From: Mycolicibacterium tusciae JS617
GTDB lineage: Bacteria > Actinomycetota > Actinomycetes > Mycobacteriales > Mycobacteriaceae
Reading direction: 5' to 3'
Assembly (NCBI RefSeq): GCF_000243415.2
Contig: NZ_AGJJ02000003.1
Location: 124,001 to 188,000, forward strand
Length of the DNA stretch: 64,000 nt
The position numbers were made by a program, and so were the translations under genes. Of the stretch, positions 1-9,154 are shown one piece after another; within the stretch, counting starts at the first letter, position 1, and every line of letters starts with the position of its first letter. The notes below the pieces were generated by a model. That model was given only the letters and a program-made list of their open reading frames with translations. It searched no databases and was not told the DNA's origin.

Positions 1-4
1 CGGT

Positions 5-22
5 CGTCATCAAATGATGACG
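5..22. repeat. Perfect inverted repeat at window start
   Basis: CGTCATCA-AA-TGATGACG, two 8-bp arms around a 2-nt centre. It could be a protein-binding site or a short hairpin. Apart from this repeat I see no supportable gene in 1-358. Confidence 0.4.
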
Positions 23-358
23 GCGCACAGCCGGTAGGCGAGTAACCGGAGCCAGCAGCCCTGCACCCGGGCCGATAGTCTGGTCGACGGTCACTGGGGC
101 CGACTCACCGACGGGGCGGTCGACCTGATGAATGACCGAGTTGCCCGTCTCCGAGCGACTTTCGTGGAGATGTGGCAGCGTTTGAGTAGCCGGCGGCCGG
201 GCATCTCTCGCTGGCTATGATTGACAGTGGCTTGTGAAGTCTCGGAAGCGAGATCCGGCTAGCGGTGTGGAGTTATGAATACTGCTGAATACTCGATGCC
301 GTACGGGAGAACCTCCTCATCGAAGGCCTCCAGGATTGCTTCAACTTGGGAAACGTGC

Positions 359-612
359 CTAGAGCGCGCGGATGTAGCTGATCTCGGGCAGCGGCACCAC
401 CGCCCCGACTGCGGCGGTGTTGGTCACGATCATCGCCTTCTCTTGTAGATCCGCAGCGTCATTCCGGGACCCGTACCGGTGGCTGGGGGTATCAGTCGTT
501 TGCCAAAACAGAGTCCCATCGTTGGGGATCGCTTGCGAGCGAATAGTTGGCGCGGGCAGCGATTGACGCTTCCCGCGTGGGGTCGCGCATGAGCAGTTTG
601 TCGCTGCTGCTG
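359..612 (-). pseudogene. Start-less reading frame, possible gene relic
   Basis: On the minus strand a frame open from about 612 to the stop at 359-361 reads like real protein, ending ...VVPLPEISYIRAL, but has no plausible start codon and overlaps the end of the 492-806 gene in another frame. One reading is that the 492-806 gene once continued into this frame and was shifted; another is that it is the tail of a separate broken gene. It is cargo-side DNA of the Tn7-like element. Confidence 0.3.
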
Positions 613-806
613 ATCAGGCGGTCGTGCAAATCGGAGACGTCTCCCATACGGATCCCGCGTGTGCCGTCGGGACCCAGTCGTCGGGCCGCAAGGACGGGTT
701 TCGCTACCGCCCATGTTTTGATTTCGGCTTCGATCGCGTTGTAGTTCTGGGCGGTCGATTCCTGATGTGACTCACGTGGCGTGAGCTTCAGCTGGATAAG
801 TGTCAC
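492..806 (-). CDS. Hypothetical 104-aa protein next to tniQ
   Basis: A 104-aa frame with balanced composition, unlike the Arg/Pro-rich shadow frames opposite it. I recognise no domain. It lies 84 bp downstream of tniQ on the same strand, so it may be the last gene of the transposition operon or the first cargo gene. Its 3' part overlaps a second protein-like frame that runs on to 359, so the true C-terminus is uncertain and a frameshift is possible. Confidence 0.45.
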   Translation of the reverse strand: MTLIQLKLTPRESHQESTAQNYNAIEAEIKTWAVAKPVLAARRLGPDGTRGIRMGDVSDLHDRLISSSDKLLMRDPTREASIAARANYSLASDPQRWDSVLAND

Positions 807-890
807 CAGATCAGTCAGGTCGGCACGCCCGTAGCTGGCCGCACAACCGGCGGTGCCTATTCGGAGGGCAGATCCGCTCTCCGGAAACCT

Positions 891-2663
891 TCAAGGTGGA
901 CGCCAGGTCAGGGGACCCCTGGGCCGCAATGTATTTGTGGTCATCATCCACTCGTATGCGCCGTAGAACGCCTCGCCATACTCGTCATCGATGACGATTC
1001 GCCTTGCCGGCCAGCTGTCGTGCTCGTCGTCGGGAAGCGTGAACGTCCCAGCCGCGTAGCGCATGTCGCCGCCGGTGAACAGTTCCCAATATCGTGCAGT
1101 GACGGCTCGCACGGGTTCGCCGCGTCTATTGCGGGCGTGAACACCCACGTGGATAAGAGCGTTCCACAGCCGCCTTTTGTCGTCGGCGATGACACGCCGT
1201 TGTTGGTAGTCGATCGGCGGGGGACAGCGGCGTAATTGTTCCTTCAGCTCGGTGAGTGCGGCGAGGGCATCAGGCCAGAGACCAGCCCGGACGACCTGTC
1301 GCCAATACTGCGTCACCGGCACGGCGATGCCCTTCGGCAGCCCCAAGTCCAACGCGACGATCGACCACGGCCTCGTATCCCCAATCTTTACGAGCGCCAT
1401 GGCTTGTGCAGCCGCGGGCAGCAAGCTGTTCTGAGCGGCTTCACCCCACACGGTTGCCGGCCACAGAACCTGCGGAACGCGCGCACGGTCCAGGTCCGCG
1501 ACCCCGGGCTCGTGCTCAGGAAGGCGAAACCAGGTGCGGTCGTCGTTCTCGCGGAGGGGGTACCGAGGATGGACGTGGCCGCACTCGAAGGTGAGTTGCG
1601 CGGCTGGGCTCAGCGTGGGACGAACGGCGCCCAGCCGGATCGCCGCGAGGAGAGGATTGCGCTTTCGGCGCAGCAGCACGTTATCGGGACCCACAGGAGT
1701 CACCGGTCCGGCAGGATTGAGCAGGCCAACGCCGTCGGCGCGTTTCGCCGCTGCCGTCGTCGAAGGCGAGCCCAGCACTACGCCAGCCTTGCGTAGCGCT
1801 TGCACCAGCGATGGGCGATGGAAACTGTCTTCGAAAAGACTGACGACTCTTATCGATTCGTCGACGAGTTGGCAGAGAGCGTCGAAGGCGATCGTCGTGG
1901 TCACCTCGACGCCGGTGAGCCGGAGCAACCCGTCGGGGTCATGGACGTACTGCTGCCACAGTTGGTAGGCAAGCGCGTGAGCCTGCACCGCTTCGCTGTC
2001 CATGTCGAACAATTCGATCGACCGCAGATCGAAACCGCATCGCCGCTTCTTGATCATGCGACCGCTTTGGCGGCGGGGTCGGTTCGGGCAGCTGTATGCG
2101 GGAGCGTCGGGCTCCCGAGACAGCCACGATGCTGTCGAAAAGGGAGGATCTCCGCAGCGTGGGCATGCGCGGACGAGCAGACATGCGTGTGCGGTGCATG
2201 TGGTGCCGAAGAGGCTGGCCCATTCTCGTTTCCACCGCGGATCGGGTTGGGCCAGACAGGGTGGGCAAAACGCGGTGCCAGTTGGAATCAGCCGCGAGGT
2301 TGCGCGGTAGCGCTTGAGGTAATCGACGATCGCGGAGTTGGGCAGCATTTCGGCTGCTGCAGCGGCGACGTCACGGGGTTCGCAGCCGAGTTGTCGCGCG
2401 AGCAGGTCGGCGTGCTCGCGCAGGAGCCGGACCAGTTGGGTGGGGCGGTCCACGCGGTCTTCGATACCGGCCTCGGCGATCAGCTCTCGTGGGGTGATGG
2501 CGTAACGGCTGGCGGCCCGCGACAACCAACCCTCGATTGCTTCGTCGGCGCCGATCGGTACTGCGATCGGCCAGCGGTCAATGTCGTAACCGGCGGTGAC
2601 CGATCTGAGCGAAGGTTCGGGGGCCTGCGCTTCAGGTCGCTGAGCTGCTGACCTGAGCTGCAT
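891..2663 (-). CDS. tniQ: TniQ/TnsD-family target-site protein
   Basis: 590 aa. The N-terminal part (about residues 30-190) has the TniQ signature: a Pro-rich lead-in, EGWLSRAASRYAITP, then a treble-clef type zinc region with FCPPC and ACPRCG pairs separated by a HxC-containing stretch. The long C-terminal half is the variable DNA-recognition part typical of TnsD-like members. In Tn7-family elements TniQ/TnsD selects the insertion site and recruits the AAA+ regulator. The start overlaps the end of tnsC by 32 nt, so the two are translationally coupled; a later start is possible. It is the last core gene of the leftward tnsA-B-C-tniQ operon. Confidence 0.85.
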   Translation of the reverse strand: MQLRSAAQRPEAQAPEPSLRSVTAGYDIDRWPIAVPIGADEAIEGWLSRAASRYAITPRELIAEAGIEDRVDRPTQLVRLLREHADLLARQLGCEPRDVAAAAAEMLPNSAIVDYLKRYRATSRLIPTGTAFCPPCLAQPDPRWKREWASLFGTTCTAHACLLVRACPRCGDPPFSTASWLSREPDAPAYSCPNRPRRQSGRMIKKRRCGFDLRSIELFDMDSEAVQAHALAYQLWQQYVHDPDGLLRLTGVEVTTTIAFDALCQLVDESIRVVSLFEDSFHRPSLVQALRKAGVVLGSPSTTAAAKRADGVGLLNPAGPVTPVGPDNVLLRRKRNPLLAAIRLGAVRPTLSPAAQLTFECGHVHPRYPLRENDDRTWFRLPEHEPGVADLDRARVPQVLWPATVWGEAAQNSLLPAAAQAMALVKIGDTRPWSIVALDLGLPKGIAVPVTQYWRQVVRAGLWPDALAALTELKEQLRRCPPPIDYQQRRVIADDKRRLWNALIHVGVHARNRRGEPVRAVTARYWELFTGGDMRYAAGTFTLPDDEHDSWPARRIVIDDEYGEAFYGAYEWMMTTNTLRPRGPLTWRPP

Positions 2664-3699
2664 TGTCGGCTGTGGTCGCCGCGATCAGATCGGCGTTGAT
2701 CGTTTCAGCACCGGACGTGATGGCCAGATAGCTGACCCGGTCGAGGAGGTTGGTCAGCGAAGCGATTCTGCCTTGGGTGCGGCGATGCAATTCCTTGGCG
2801 TGGTCAACCAGCATGCCCGGCTGTGCATCGGCGAGTTTGATATGGGTCTCCAGTACGCGAAGCAGGCTGATCCAGCCGCGGAAGCTGGCGTCGGGCTCGA
2901 GGGCGAACGGTGCGACCTTGCATCGGGTCGCGCGTCGGCTGGTCTGCGCGTACGCGGCTTGCTCCCCGAGGAGGCCCTCATCGAAGAAGCGCTTTTCCTG
3001 CAGCTTCACACCGACGTAGATGAACGTCACGGCCATCTCGTTGGCCAGGCCCTTGAGATGATTGGAGACCTCGGCACCGTGCCGATGACGGAAGTCGATG
3101 AAGTGGAGATCGTCAATGACGATCAGCCGGGTTTGGCAGCTGGTGACGCAATCGACCGCCAGAGCCCCGAGCTTGGACGTGGATGCTCGGTCGACGGCGG
3201 GGTGCCCGTAGAAGCGCAGGATCTGCTGATTGAGACCCTTGAGGGTGATACCCGCGCTGAGAGGAACGAACGCAACCGGTAGGCGCTGATGGCCCTCGGA
3301 GGTCTGCGGGCCATCACGTCGATACACCTTCTGGTGAAAGTCTCGCGCGTAGCGGGTGGCGATCGTCGTCTTGCCCAGCCCGGGCTCGGCATCGATGACG
3401 ACCGAGCCGCGCAGGCGGTCGCTGTCACGGCGATTCGACGCCATCACCTGATCGATAACGCCGTACGCGGCTTTGAGCTGGGCGGTCTTGACGGTGGGGA
3501 GGTTGGCGTTCCAGACCATCCGTGCTTCGTTGTAGTCCTCCAGCTGGTCAGCAGGCAGCGCATCCATCTGCTGACGACTGATGACCTCGAAATCATCGCG
3601 CGGACCCGAACTCACGAACGCGTTCCAGCCCTGCTTGCGCGACAACTGGTAGCGTGCGCTGTCGTTCGTCGACAACCATCGGGCCCACGGGTTCGTCAT
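2632..3699 (-). CDS. tnsC: TnsC/TniB-like AAA+ transposition regulator
   Basis: 355 aa. Walker A is EPGLGKTT (residues 105-112, Lys110) and Walker B is RLIVIDDLHFID (191-202). In the family this ATPase bridges target selector (TniQ) and transposase (TnsA/TnsB) and enforces target immunity. The frame is open further upstream, but that extension is antisense-like Arg-rich sequence overlapping tnsB. The ATG at 3699 overlaps the tnsB stop as ATGA, the standard junction in this operon, so I use it. Confidence 0.85.
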   Translation of the reverse strand: MTNPWARWLSTNDSARYQLSRKQGWNAFVSSGPRDDFEVISRQQMDALPADQLEDYNEARMVWNANLPTVKTAQLKAAYGVIDQVMASNRRDSDRLRGSVVIDAEPGLGKTTIATRYARDFHQKVYRRDGPQTSEGHQRLPVAFVPLSAGITLKGLNQQILRFYGHPAVDRASTSKLGALAVDCVTSCQTRLIVIDDLHFIDFRHRHGAEVSNHLKGLANEMAVTFIYVGVKLQEKRFFDEGLLGEQAAYAQTSRRATRCKVAPFALEPDASFRGWISLLRVLETHIKLADAQPGMLVDHAKELHRRTQGRIASLTNLLDRVSYLAITSGAETINADLIAATTADNAAQVSSSAT

Positions 3700-5747
3700 T
3701 CGCGGAATACCTCGAAAGCCTCTTCGCCGGGGTTCTCTTCGTAGTAGCGCTCGAAGACGTCGTCGAGATCGTCGGTTATCCGGGCAGATGTCTGTTGGCG
3801 TCGCGCAACGAGATCGATGACTGCTGGTACCGAGGCAGCCGTGCGGTCGTCTTGGTCGTGGGTGTCCTCGGCCAGTGACTGGGCATGGGCAGCGCGCGTA
3901 GCGGCGATGCGTTTGGCAAGAGCGCGGTCTCGCCGGGTCATGACCGCATCGCGGCTCCACTCCTCCAACAGATCGTGAACTGCCTGGGAGGGGTCGATGT
4001 GGCGATTCTGGCGGACGCTCACGCCCTTGGCGTAGTCGGCGGCGTCCTGGCCGAACGGACCGAGCAAGGCAGCGGCGTGATCCCAGTCCAGGCGGTGCCA
4101 CTCGGTGGTGTCGGGGTTTCTGAAGTGAATGAACCGCACGTCGTGGTTGTCGATGCTGAAGGGCCAGCGACCCGCGTGCTTGCCGCCGTACGGAGATCGG
4201 CATCCGCGGAAACCGTTCAAGCCCTCGCCGTCGTAGATGCGTCCGTTGACCTCCACGCCGTAGTGCTGGATGGTGCGCCACTCGACGTCGAGGAACTCGT
4301 AGGCCAAGTCGCGCCGAGTCGGCAGCGTCAAAGCACCGGAGCGAGCCAAACCTATCTCCCACATTTCGGCGGGAGAGAAATTGCCGGGGCCCAGCTCCGG
4401 CACGCACAACCCGCGGTGTTTGGTGCGGTGATATACCGAACCGACCCACTCGCGGATGATCTGTTCGAGTTCTCCGACGTAGTAGAACGCCTGGCCTTCG
4501 ACGTCCTTGCCGCGCGAGTAGACGTCTTGGCCCTTGTATGCCGGAAGGTGTTGCAACAGTGACTGTCTCAAGGTGAGGAAGAAGCGTTCGATCGTTGGTT
4601 TGTCCGTCGGTTTGTTCGGGATTGCCGGTTGGATCGAGATGCCGAATCGGGCACATACCCCGATGACATGAGCCGAGAGGTACTGGCGGCCGTGGTCGAC
4701 AACGATGGTCTCCGGAACAAGACCCGGACGATGATTGGGTGCCGAATCAGTGATGGCGCTGATGTCTTCGAAGCCCACTAGAACAGTTTTTGGTATGCCG
4801 TGGAATGGCCACACGCACTGCTCGCTGTCGTCGATTCCGAATTGCTGAGTGACCGACTGATAAAGCACGTTCGCGACGTCTTGCGACTTGGTCGATACCG
4901 GCATCAAGCGCAGGCCCAGAACGCAGCGGGTGTAAAGATCCATAGCGACGGTGAGCTCAACCGGAACCCATCGCAGGGTCACCGGCTCCATCGCGAAAAC
5001 GTCGAGGGGAGTGGTGTCCAAGACGACGTATTCGCCTGGCCGGGTCGCTCTGAGTCGACCGTACGGGCCTGCGGGGCGACCGGCGGCTGACCGACGTGCC
5101 TTGGCGCTGCCGAACGTGTATAACCCTTTTGAGTTTGCTGCAACTCGCCGGTAGGCGGCAGAGCGCGAAGGTAGCGCGACGGCGCCGCCGTACTCCGCCT
5201 CGACGGCTCGATGTGTCGCGTCGATCGCAGCGCCGCGCGTCGGTGTCGAGGCGTTCGTGAAACTGCGAAGCACGCGCTTGAGCGTTGTCTCCCAACGGGG
5301 ATCAACCTGTGGTGCCCGCTTTCGGGTCAGCCTCGAATCTGCAAGACCGGCGACGCCCGACTGGCTGTAACTCTGTATCCACCGGCGCAGGGTCTTTGTC
5401 GAGACGGATAGCTCGGCCGCTTTGTGTTGGATAGCGCGGCCTCGATCGCCCTTGCGGGGGCATGGGTCGTCGAGAACTGATCGCACGGCGTCGGCACGGC
5501 GTTCAAGTTCGGCGAACGCAGTTGAATCGAGCATCCCCAGGACGACGGGCACCAGTTCGCGGTCCTGCGGGCTCGGCGAAGGCTCCACTATTGGCTGGGC
5601 ATACCTCGCCAATGTGGCAATTGTGGCGGTGCGGATTGACTGCCCCGACGACAAGGTGACGCTACCGCGACCGAACTCGGTAATGGTCCAGACGTCACCG
5701 TCGAACCACAGTTGGCTACCGAGCGCCAATTCAACCGCGGCGGTCAC
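3696..5747 (-). CDS. tnsB: TnsB-like DDE transposase
   Basis: 683 aa. Residues about 100-200 hold helix-turn-helix DNA-binding segments (STKTLRRWIQSYSQSGVAGL and a following one). The RNase H-fold core has D244 (YVVLDTTPLDVF), D351 (TIVVDHGRQY) and E387 (KPTIERFF), a complete DDE triad, followed by a Mu-transposase-like C-terminal barrel. It cuts the 3' ends of the element and joins them to target DNA. Start and stop overlap tnsA and tnsC by 4 nt (ATGA) on both sides. All catalytic residues are present, so the protein looks functional. Confidence 0.9.
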   Translation of the reverse strand: MTAAVELALGSQLWFDGDVWTITEFGRGSVTLSSGQSIRTATIATLARYAQPIVEPSPSPQDRELVPVVLGMLDSTAFAELERRADAVRSVLDDPCPRKGDRGRAIQHKAAELSVSTKTLRRWIQSYSQSGVAGLADSRLTRKRAPQVDPRWETTLKRVLRSFTNASTPTRGAAIDATHRAVEAEYGGAVALPSRSAAYRRVAANSKGLYTFGSAKARRSAAGRPAGPYGRLRATRPGEYVVLDTTPLDVFAMEPVTLRWVPVELTVAMDLYTRCVLGLRLMPVSTKSQDVANVLYQSVTQQFGIDDSEQCVWPFHGIPKTVLVGFEDISAITDSAPNHRPGLVPETIVVDHGRQYLSAHVIGVCARFGISIQPAIPNKPTDKPTIERFFLTLRQSLLQHLPAYKGQDVYSRGKDVEGQAFYYVGELEQIIREWVGSVYHRTKHRGLCVPELGPGNFSPAEMWEIGLARSGALTLPTRRDLAYEFLDVEWRTIQHYGVEVNGRIYDGEGLNGFRGCRSPYGGKHAGRWPFSIDNHDVRFIHFRNPDTTEWHRLDWDHAAALLGPFGQDAADYAKGVSVRQNRHIDPSQAVHDLLEEWSRDAVMTRRDRALAKRIAATRAAHAQSLAEDTHDQDDRTAASVPAVIDLVARRQQTSARITDDLDDVFERYYEENPGEEAFEVFRE

Positions 5748-6475
5748 GATCGAACTCCAATTTCAACAACCGAATTGGAACTCAGCGGCCGTGTCAGATC
5801 CGCCCGGAGTTCATGGTGCCAAAGCAGCCACAGCACCGCTCTACGGGCCGCCCAGCGAGGCTGTTTCGTCGCGGATTCCAATTGGCCGAACGTCAGCCCA
5901 GGACGAATGGCAGATCGGACTGCGGCGACGGTCGTCTCGTCGACGAATTCGCTTCGCCTGCCTGCTGCAATCTGGCGGATGTTGGCGAGCACAATTGGAT
6001 CTGCGCCAGTCCACACCTCGTACCTCCAGCACTGCGATGCGCAGACCCGCGAGGTCCATTCAAAGACAGCCGCAACCTTGGGATGCGTCACCAAGTCCGC
6101 GGGCTTGACGTCCACCACCACGAAGCTGCCGTCGCTGCGGCTCAGCAGAAGATCCGGGACGTGACGGCGGGCCGCGCCGTCGTCATCGCCCACAAGCCAC
6201 AGAGGCTGAGTCGCGATGCCGACGACTTCCGGATCAAAATCGGCCATCAGCAACCGGTCACGTTCCAGAAGGCTCTCGTACTTCAGGTGGGTCCTTGTGG
6301 TCACCGACCAGAACAAGCCTGGATAGTGCTTCTGACCCGCGAATGACCGGATTGGGCGGACAGGCAGCCCTTGAACAACCGACGACAGCCGGACATTCCC
6401 GACAGTCGTCGAGCGCTCGTCTCCGTCAGAGGACACATAGTGACATTGCGTCCCGCTGAGCTGGCCCTGGCCCAC
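5744..6475 (-). CDS. tnsA: TnsA-like heteromeric transposase endonuclease subunit
   Basis: 243 aa, PD-(D/E)xK nuclease of the actinobacterial TnsA-like type. Visible features are the FAGQKHYPGLFWSVT block, YESLLERDRL (candidate catalytic Glu67 or Glu71), VPDLLL (Asp108) and VVVDVKP (Asp122, Lys124). It nicks the 5' ends of the element so that transposition is cut-and-paste. The first about 35 residues are not conserved-looking; the true start may be further in. It is the first gene of the operon and lies closest to the putative right end, as tnsA does in Tn7. Confidence 0.85.
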   Translation of the reverse strand: MGQGQLSGTQCHYVSSDGDERSTTVGNVRLSSVVQGLPVRPIRSFAGQKHYPGLFWSVTTRTHLKYESLLERDRLLMADFDPEVVGIATQPLWLVGDDDGAARRHVPDLLLSRSDGSFVVVDVKPADLVTHPKVAAVFEWTSRVCASQCWRYEVWTGADPIVLANIRQIAAGRRSEFVDETTVAAVRSAIRPGLTFGQLESATKQPRWAARRAVLWLLWHHELRADLTRPLSSNSVVEIGVRS

Positions 6476-6533
6476 ATCCGGAAGTCTGCGCTACGTGGAC
6501 GTCGTATCGAGACAACGACACGCTCCGGGACAT

Positions 6534-6581
6534 GTCTTGGACAGATAAGTGGGACTTGGACACAAAATATGCGATCCGACA
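6534..6581. mobile_element. Putative right end of the Tn7-like element (TnsB sites)
   Basis: Two near-identical direct repeats, GTCTTGGACA (6534-6543) and GACTTGGACA (6553-6562), spaced 19 bp, lie just outside tnsA, followed by a possible terminus ending CCGACA at 6581. Tn7-like ends carry spaced TnsB-binding repeats and finish in ACA. The exact terminus and the 5-bp target duplication cannot be fixed without the left end, which is not visible and is probably upstream of the window. Confidence 0.5.
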
Positions 6582-7031
6582 TGTATGTTCGCCCTATGCT
6601 TGACAAGGGGATTACGCTCGGGGCCGAGGAGCTTGCGATCGAGAGTCCCGAGCGACACCCCAGGTGCAATTAGCTCGTCAACTATTCGGTAAGCGCATCA
6701 CCGCGTATGCGCCGCACACCGACCTGCGTGAATAGCCCGCGCACTCCCTCATACCGCCGCTGAGCATCCCCGCGCGTGATTCCGCCGCGCCGGCACCGCA
6801 CACCAGGCGCACCCAGACCGATGCTCAGCAACGGCCACCGGGCACCACACACCACTTCCCTGACAACCGGTTTGACAACACCAAATCCCCAGCTCATCGT
6901 CTCTGACTGTGACCGCCATCACACGTATTCGGGGCGGTTGACAACCCTCTCGGGAACCGCTGTGCAAACCCCTGCAACAACCTTCACCGATTCCATAAGC
7001 GCGTCACCACTCCGCGACGCCAAGGAATCCG
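6582..7031. other. Intergenic stretch outside the transposon
   Basis: No convincing gene. It contains an imperfect direct repeat, TAAGCGC(A/G)TCACC, at about 6689-6702 and 6995-7008. Short frames here have skewed composition and are not supported. Presumably it holds the promoter of the following sigma-like gene. Confidence 0.4.
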
Positions 7032-7748
7032 ATGAACACCTGGGACCACCTCACCGAGCAGGCCCACCGTCTCCTCACCCGGTCGCGCCGCGCCGACCTC
7101 ACTCCCGCGGTGACCCTCGTCCAATCACTGCATAAGCAGCCCCCGTCGTCACCAGCGGCGATCTGCGCTCACCTCGGCACCGCGTCGACCGCGCTGCCCC
7201 AGCTCGCCCGCTACGCCCGCAGCGGCGACCGGCACGCACTACTGATGGCCGCCGTCCTGATGCGCCACCCGCTGCGCCGCATCGCCGACAGGGCCGACCC
7301 GGACGGCTACTGCTCCACCGACAGCGACGCCCGCGACAACGCCACCCTCGCGGTCTTCTTCGAGATCATCCGCACCGCCCCCGAACCACAGCTCCTCAAC
7401 TCGCGCTACCTCTACAACAAGACCCTGCGCAAGACCCTCGAAGCCCGACCCGCGCCCGTATCACCAGACGTCGCCACCCGAGTCGATCCGCACTCCCAAA
7501 CGCTGGATCGACCCGACTTCGGCACCGACTACGACCACACCGCCAACCTGCTCCAGCTGGCCCGCGACCGCCGCATCATCACCGCCCTCGAACACGACAC
7601 CCTGCGCACGCTCTACCTCAACTCCGACGTGTTCAGCCCGTCTTCCGCCGCCCGCACCTTGGGCGCCAACGTCAGCGCCGTCGAACGCCGCGCCCAACGC
7701 GCCATCCGCAAGCTGTGCACCTACTACGACAGCGAGGTGGCCGCATGA
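7032..7748 (+). CDS. Sigma-70 region 4-like HTH regulator
   Basis: 238 aa. The C-terminal 50 residues (LEHDTLRTLYL...SAARTLGANVSAVERRAQRAIRKL) resemble a sigma-70 region 4 helix-turn-helix; the N-terminal part is not recognisable. It is either a divergent sigma factor or a DNA-binding regulator. It overlaps the next gene, a cutinase, by ATGA, so the pair is one operon and it may control the exported enzyme. ATG at 7032 is preceded by AAGGAATCCG, a weak ribosome site. Confidence 0.6.
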   Translation: MNTWDHLTEQAHRLLTRSRRADLTPAVTLVQSLHKQPPSSPAAICAHLGTASTALPQLARYARSGDRHALLMAAVLMRHPLRRIADRADPDGYCSTDSDARDNATLAVFFEIIRTAPEPQLLNSRYLYNKTLRKTLEARPAPVSPDVATRVDPHSQTLDRPDFGTDYDHTANLLQLARDRRIITALEHDTLRTLYLNSDVFSPSSAARTLGANVSAVERRAQRAIRKLCTYYDSEVAA

Positions 7749-9106
7749 AGCGCCACCACCGGCTCGCAGCCCTGACAACCGCCCCGCTGGTCTCCGCGAC
7801 ACTGCTTCTCAACACCGCCCCCGCCGCCCTGGCCGCCAACTGCCCAGCCGTCCAAGCCATCGCCGTCCCGGGCACCACCCAGACCACCCCCAACGCCGAC
7901 CCCAACAAGCCCGTCGGCGTGCTCGGAGACATCCTCGAACCGCTGCGCAAGAACTCCCCAGTCCGGCTCGTCACCTACTACACGCCCTATCCGGCGACCA
8001 TCGTCGGAGGCACCGACGGCGGCGGCTACCGCGCCTCCAAGAACGCCGGCATCGACGCCACCAACGCCCGCCTCAAGTCCGTCGCCGATGCCTGCCCCAG
8101 CACCGTGTTCATCCTCACCGGATACAGCCAGGGAGCCGACGTCGCAGGCGACGTCGCCGCCGCCATCGGCAACAACCGCGGAGTCATCCCCGCCAGCCGA
8201 CTCCTCGGCGTCGCACTCGTCGCCGACCCCTCCCAAGCCCCCGTCGGCCAGCCCACCATCGGCCTACCCGACCAAGGACTCGGTTTCGCCGGCGTGCGCT
8301 CCGGCGGCTTCGGATCCCTGACCCAGCGCAACGGCCTGCTATCGGTCTGCGCCCCCCGCGACTACTACTGCAACCTGCCCCAGGGCGAGCTGGTGATGCG
8401 CATGATCGGCCACCTCGGATCCCAGCTCGACGCCGCCGACCCCTCCGGCTCCGCCAAGAAGCTCGCCACCCTCTTCATGACCGGGCTCGTCGCCCCCGCG
8501 GCAGCGGCCATCACCCAGATCCTGAAGCTGGTCAGCGACCCCAACCTGATCCCCAACCTGATCTCCCGCGGAATCGCCTTCGCCAAGGCGCTCGCCCAAC
8601 AGCTGTTCTGGCTCGCCGGCCCCCAGGTCGCCGCCCCCGCAGCCGACCTTGTCAACGCCGTCACCAACGTCATCAGCCTGGTCACCTCACGCTCCTGGGC
8701 GGCGATCCCCGCCGCCATCACCACCATCGCCAACAGAGCCAACGCCGTAGGCACCGCACTGGCCCAGATGAAGGACCGCACCACCACCATCAACGTCAGC
8801 GGCTTCGGCCCTGTCGGCGCCGGGCTCGCGCAGCCCGGCGTCAACATTGGCAACCTGGCCACCGCCGTCCTCAACGCCATCAGCGTCGCCACCGGCGGCG
8901 TCGGCACCCAGGCCACCGGCATGTTCGGCCCCACCTTCTCGCAGTTCTCCGCCGCCAACGTCGCCGCAGCACTCAAGCGCTACGCCGAGTTCATCAAGGG
9001 CGGCTTCCATGAGAGCTACAGCAAGACCCCCCTCGACAAGGCCGGCCACACCGGCACCCAGATCGTTCAGCGCTACTTCGTCAACCAAATCAACAAGCTC
9101 GTGTGA
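7745..9106 (+). CDS. Cutinase-family exported serine esterase
   Basis: 453 aa. Signal peptide 1-31 with an ALAAN cleavage region. The cutinase domain runs about 33-235: nucleophile Ser128 in TGYSQGADV, Asp206 between two cysteines (CAPRDYYC) and His223, a complete triad as in mycobacterial culp/cutinase proteins. A further about 220 residues follow that ordinary 220-aa cutinases lack; they are Ala-rich and helical, with a conserved-looking end (GFHESYSKTPLDKAGHTGTQIV). Mycobacterial cutinases act as lipases or phospholipases in the envelope. The ATG at 7745 overlaps the regulator's stop (ATGA), so I use it rather than the open upstream extension. Confidence 0.85.
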   Translation: MKRHHRLAALTTAPLVSATLLLNTAPAALAANCPAVQAIAVPGTTQTTPNADPNKPVGVLGDILEPLRKNSPVRLVTYYTPYPATIVGGTDGGGYRASKNAGIDATNARLKSVADACPSTVFILTGYSQGADVAGDVAAAIGNNRGVIPASRLLGVALVADPSQAPVGQPTIGLPDQGLGFAGVRSGGFGSLTQRNGLLSVCAPRDYYCNLPQGELVMRMIGHLGSQLDAADPSGSAKKLATLFMTGLVAPAAAAITQILKLVSDPNLIPNLISRGIAFAKALAQQLFWLAGPQVAAPAADLVNAVTNVISLVTSRSWAAIPAAITTIANRANAVGTALAQMKDRTTTINVSGFGPVGAGLAQPGVNIGNLATAVLNAISVATGGVGTQATGMFGPTFSQFSAANVAAALKRYAEFIKGGFHESYSKTPLDKAGHTGTQIVQRYFVNQINKLV

Positions 9107-9154
9107 AAGGCGGATCTCCATGCTCCTCGACACCCACCACAGCGAGCAATGCTG

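Noticed and set aside
1800-2651. 283-aa plus-strand frame opposite tniQ
   Set aside because: Antisense shadow of a gene with recognised domains; no motif of its own.
3700-4656. N-terminal extension of tnsC
   Set aside because: Arg/Pro-rich sequence antisense-phased within tnsB; the ATGA junction gives a clear start.
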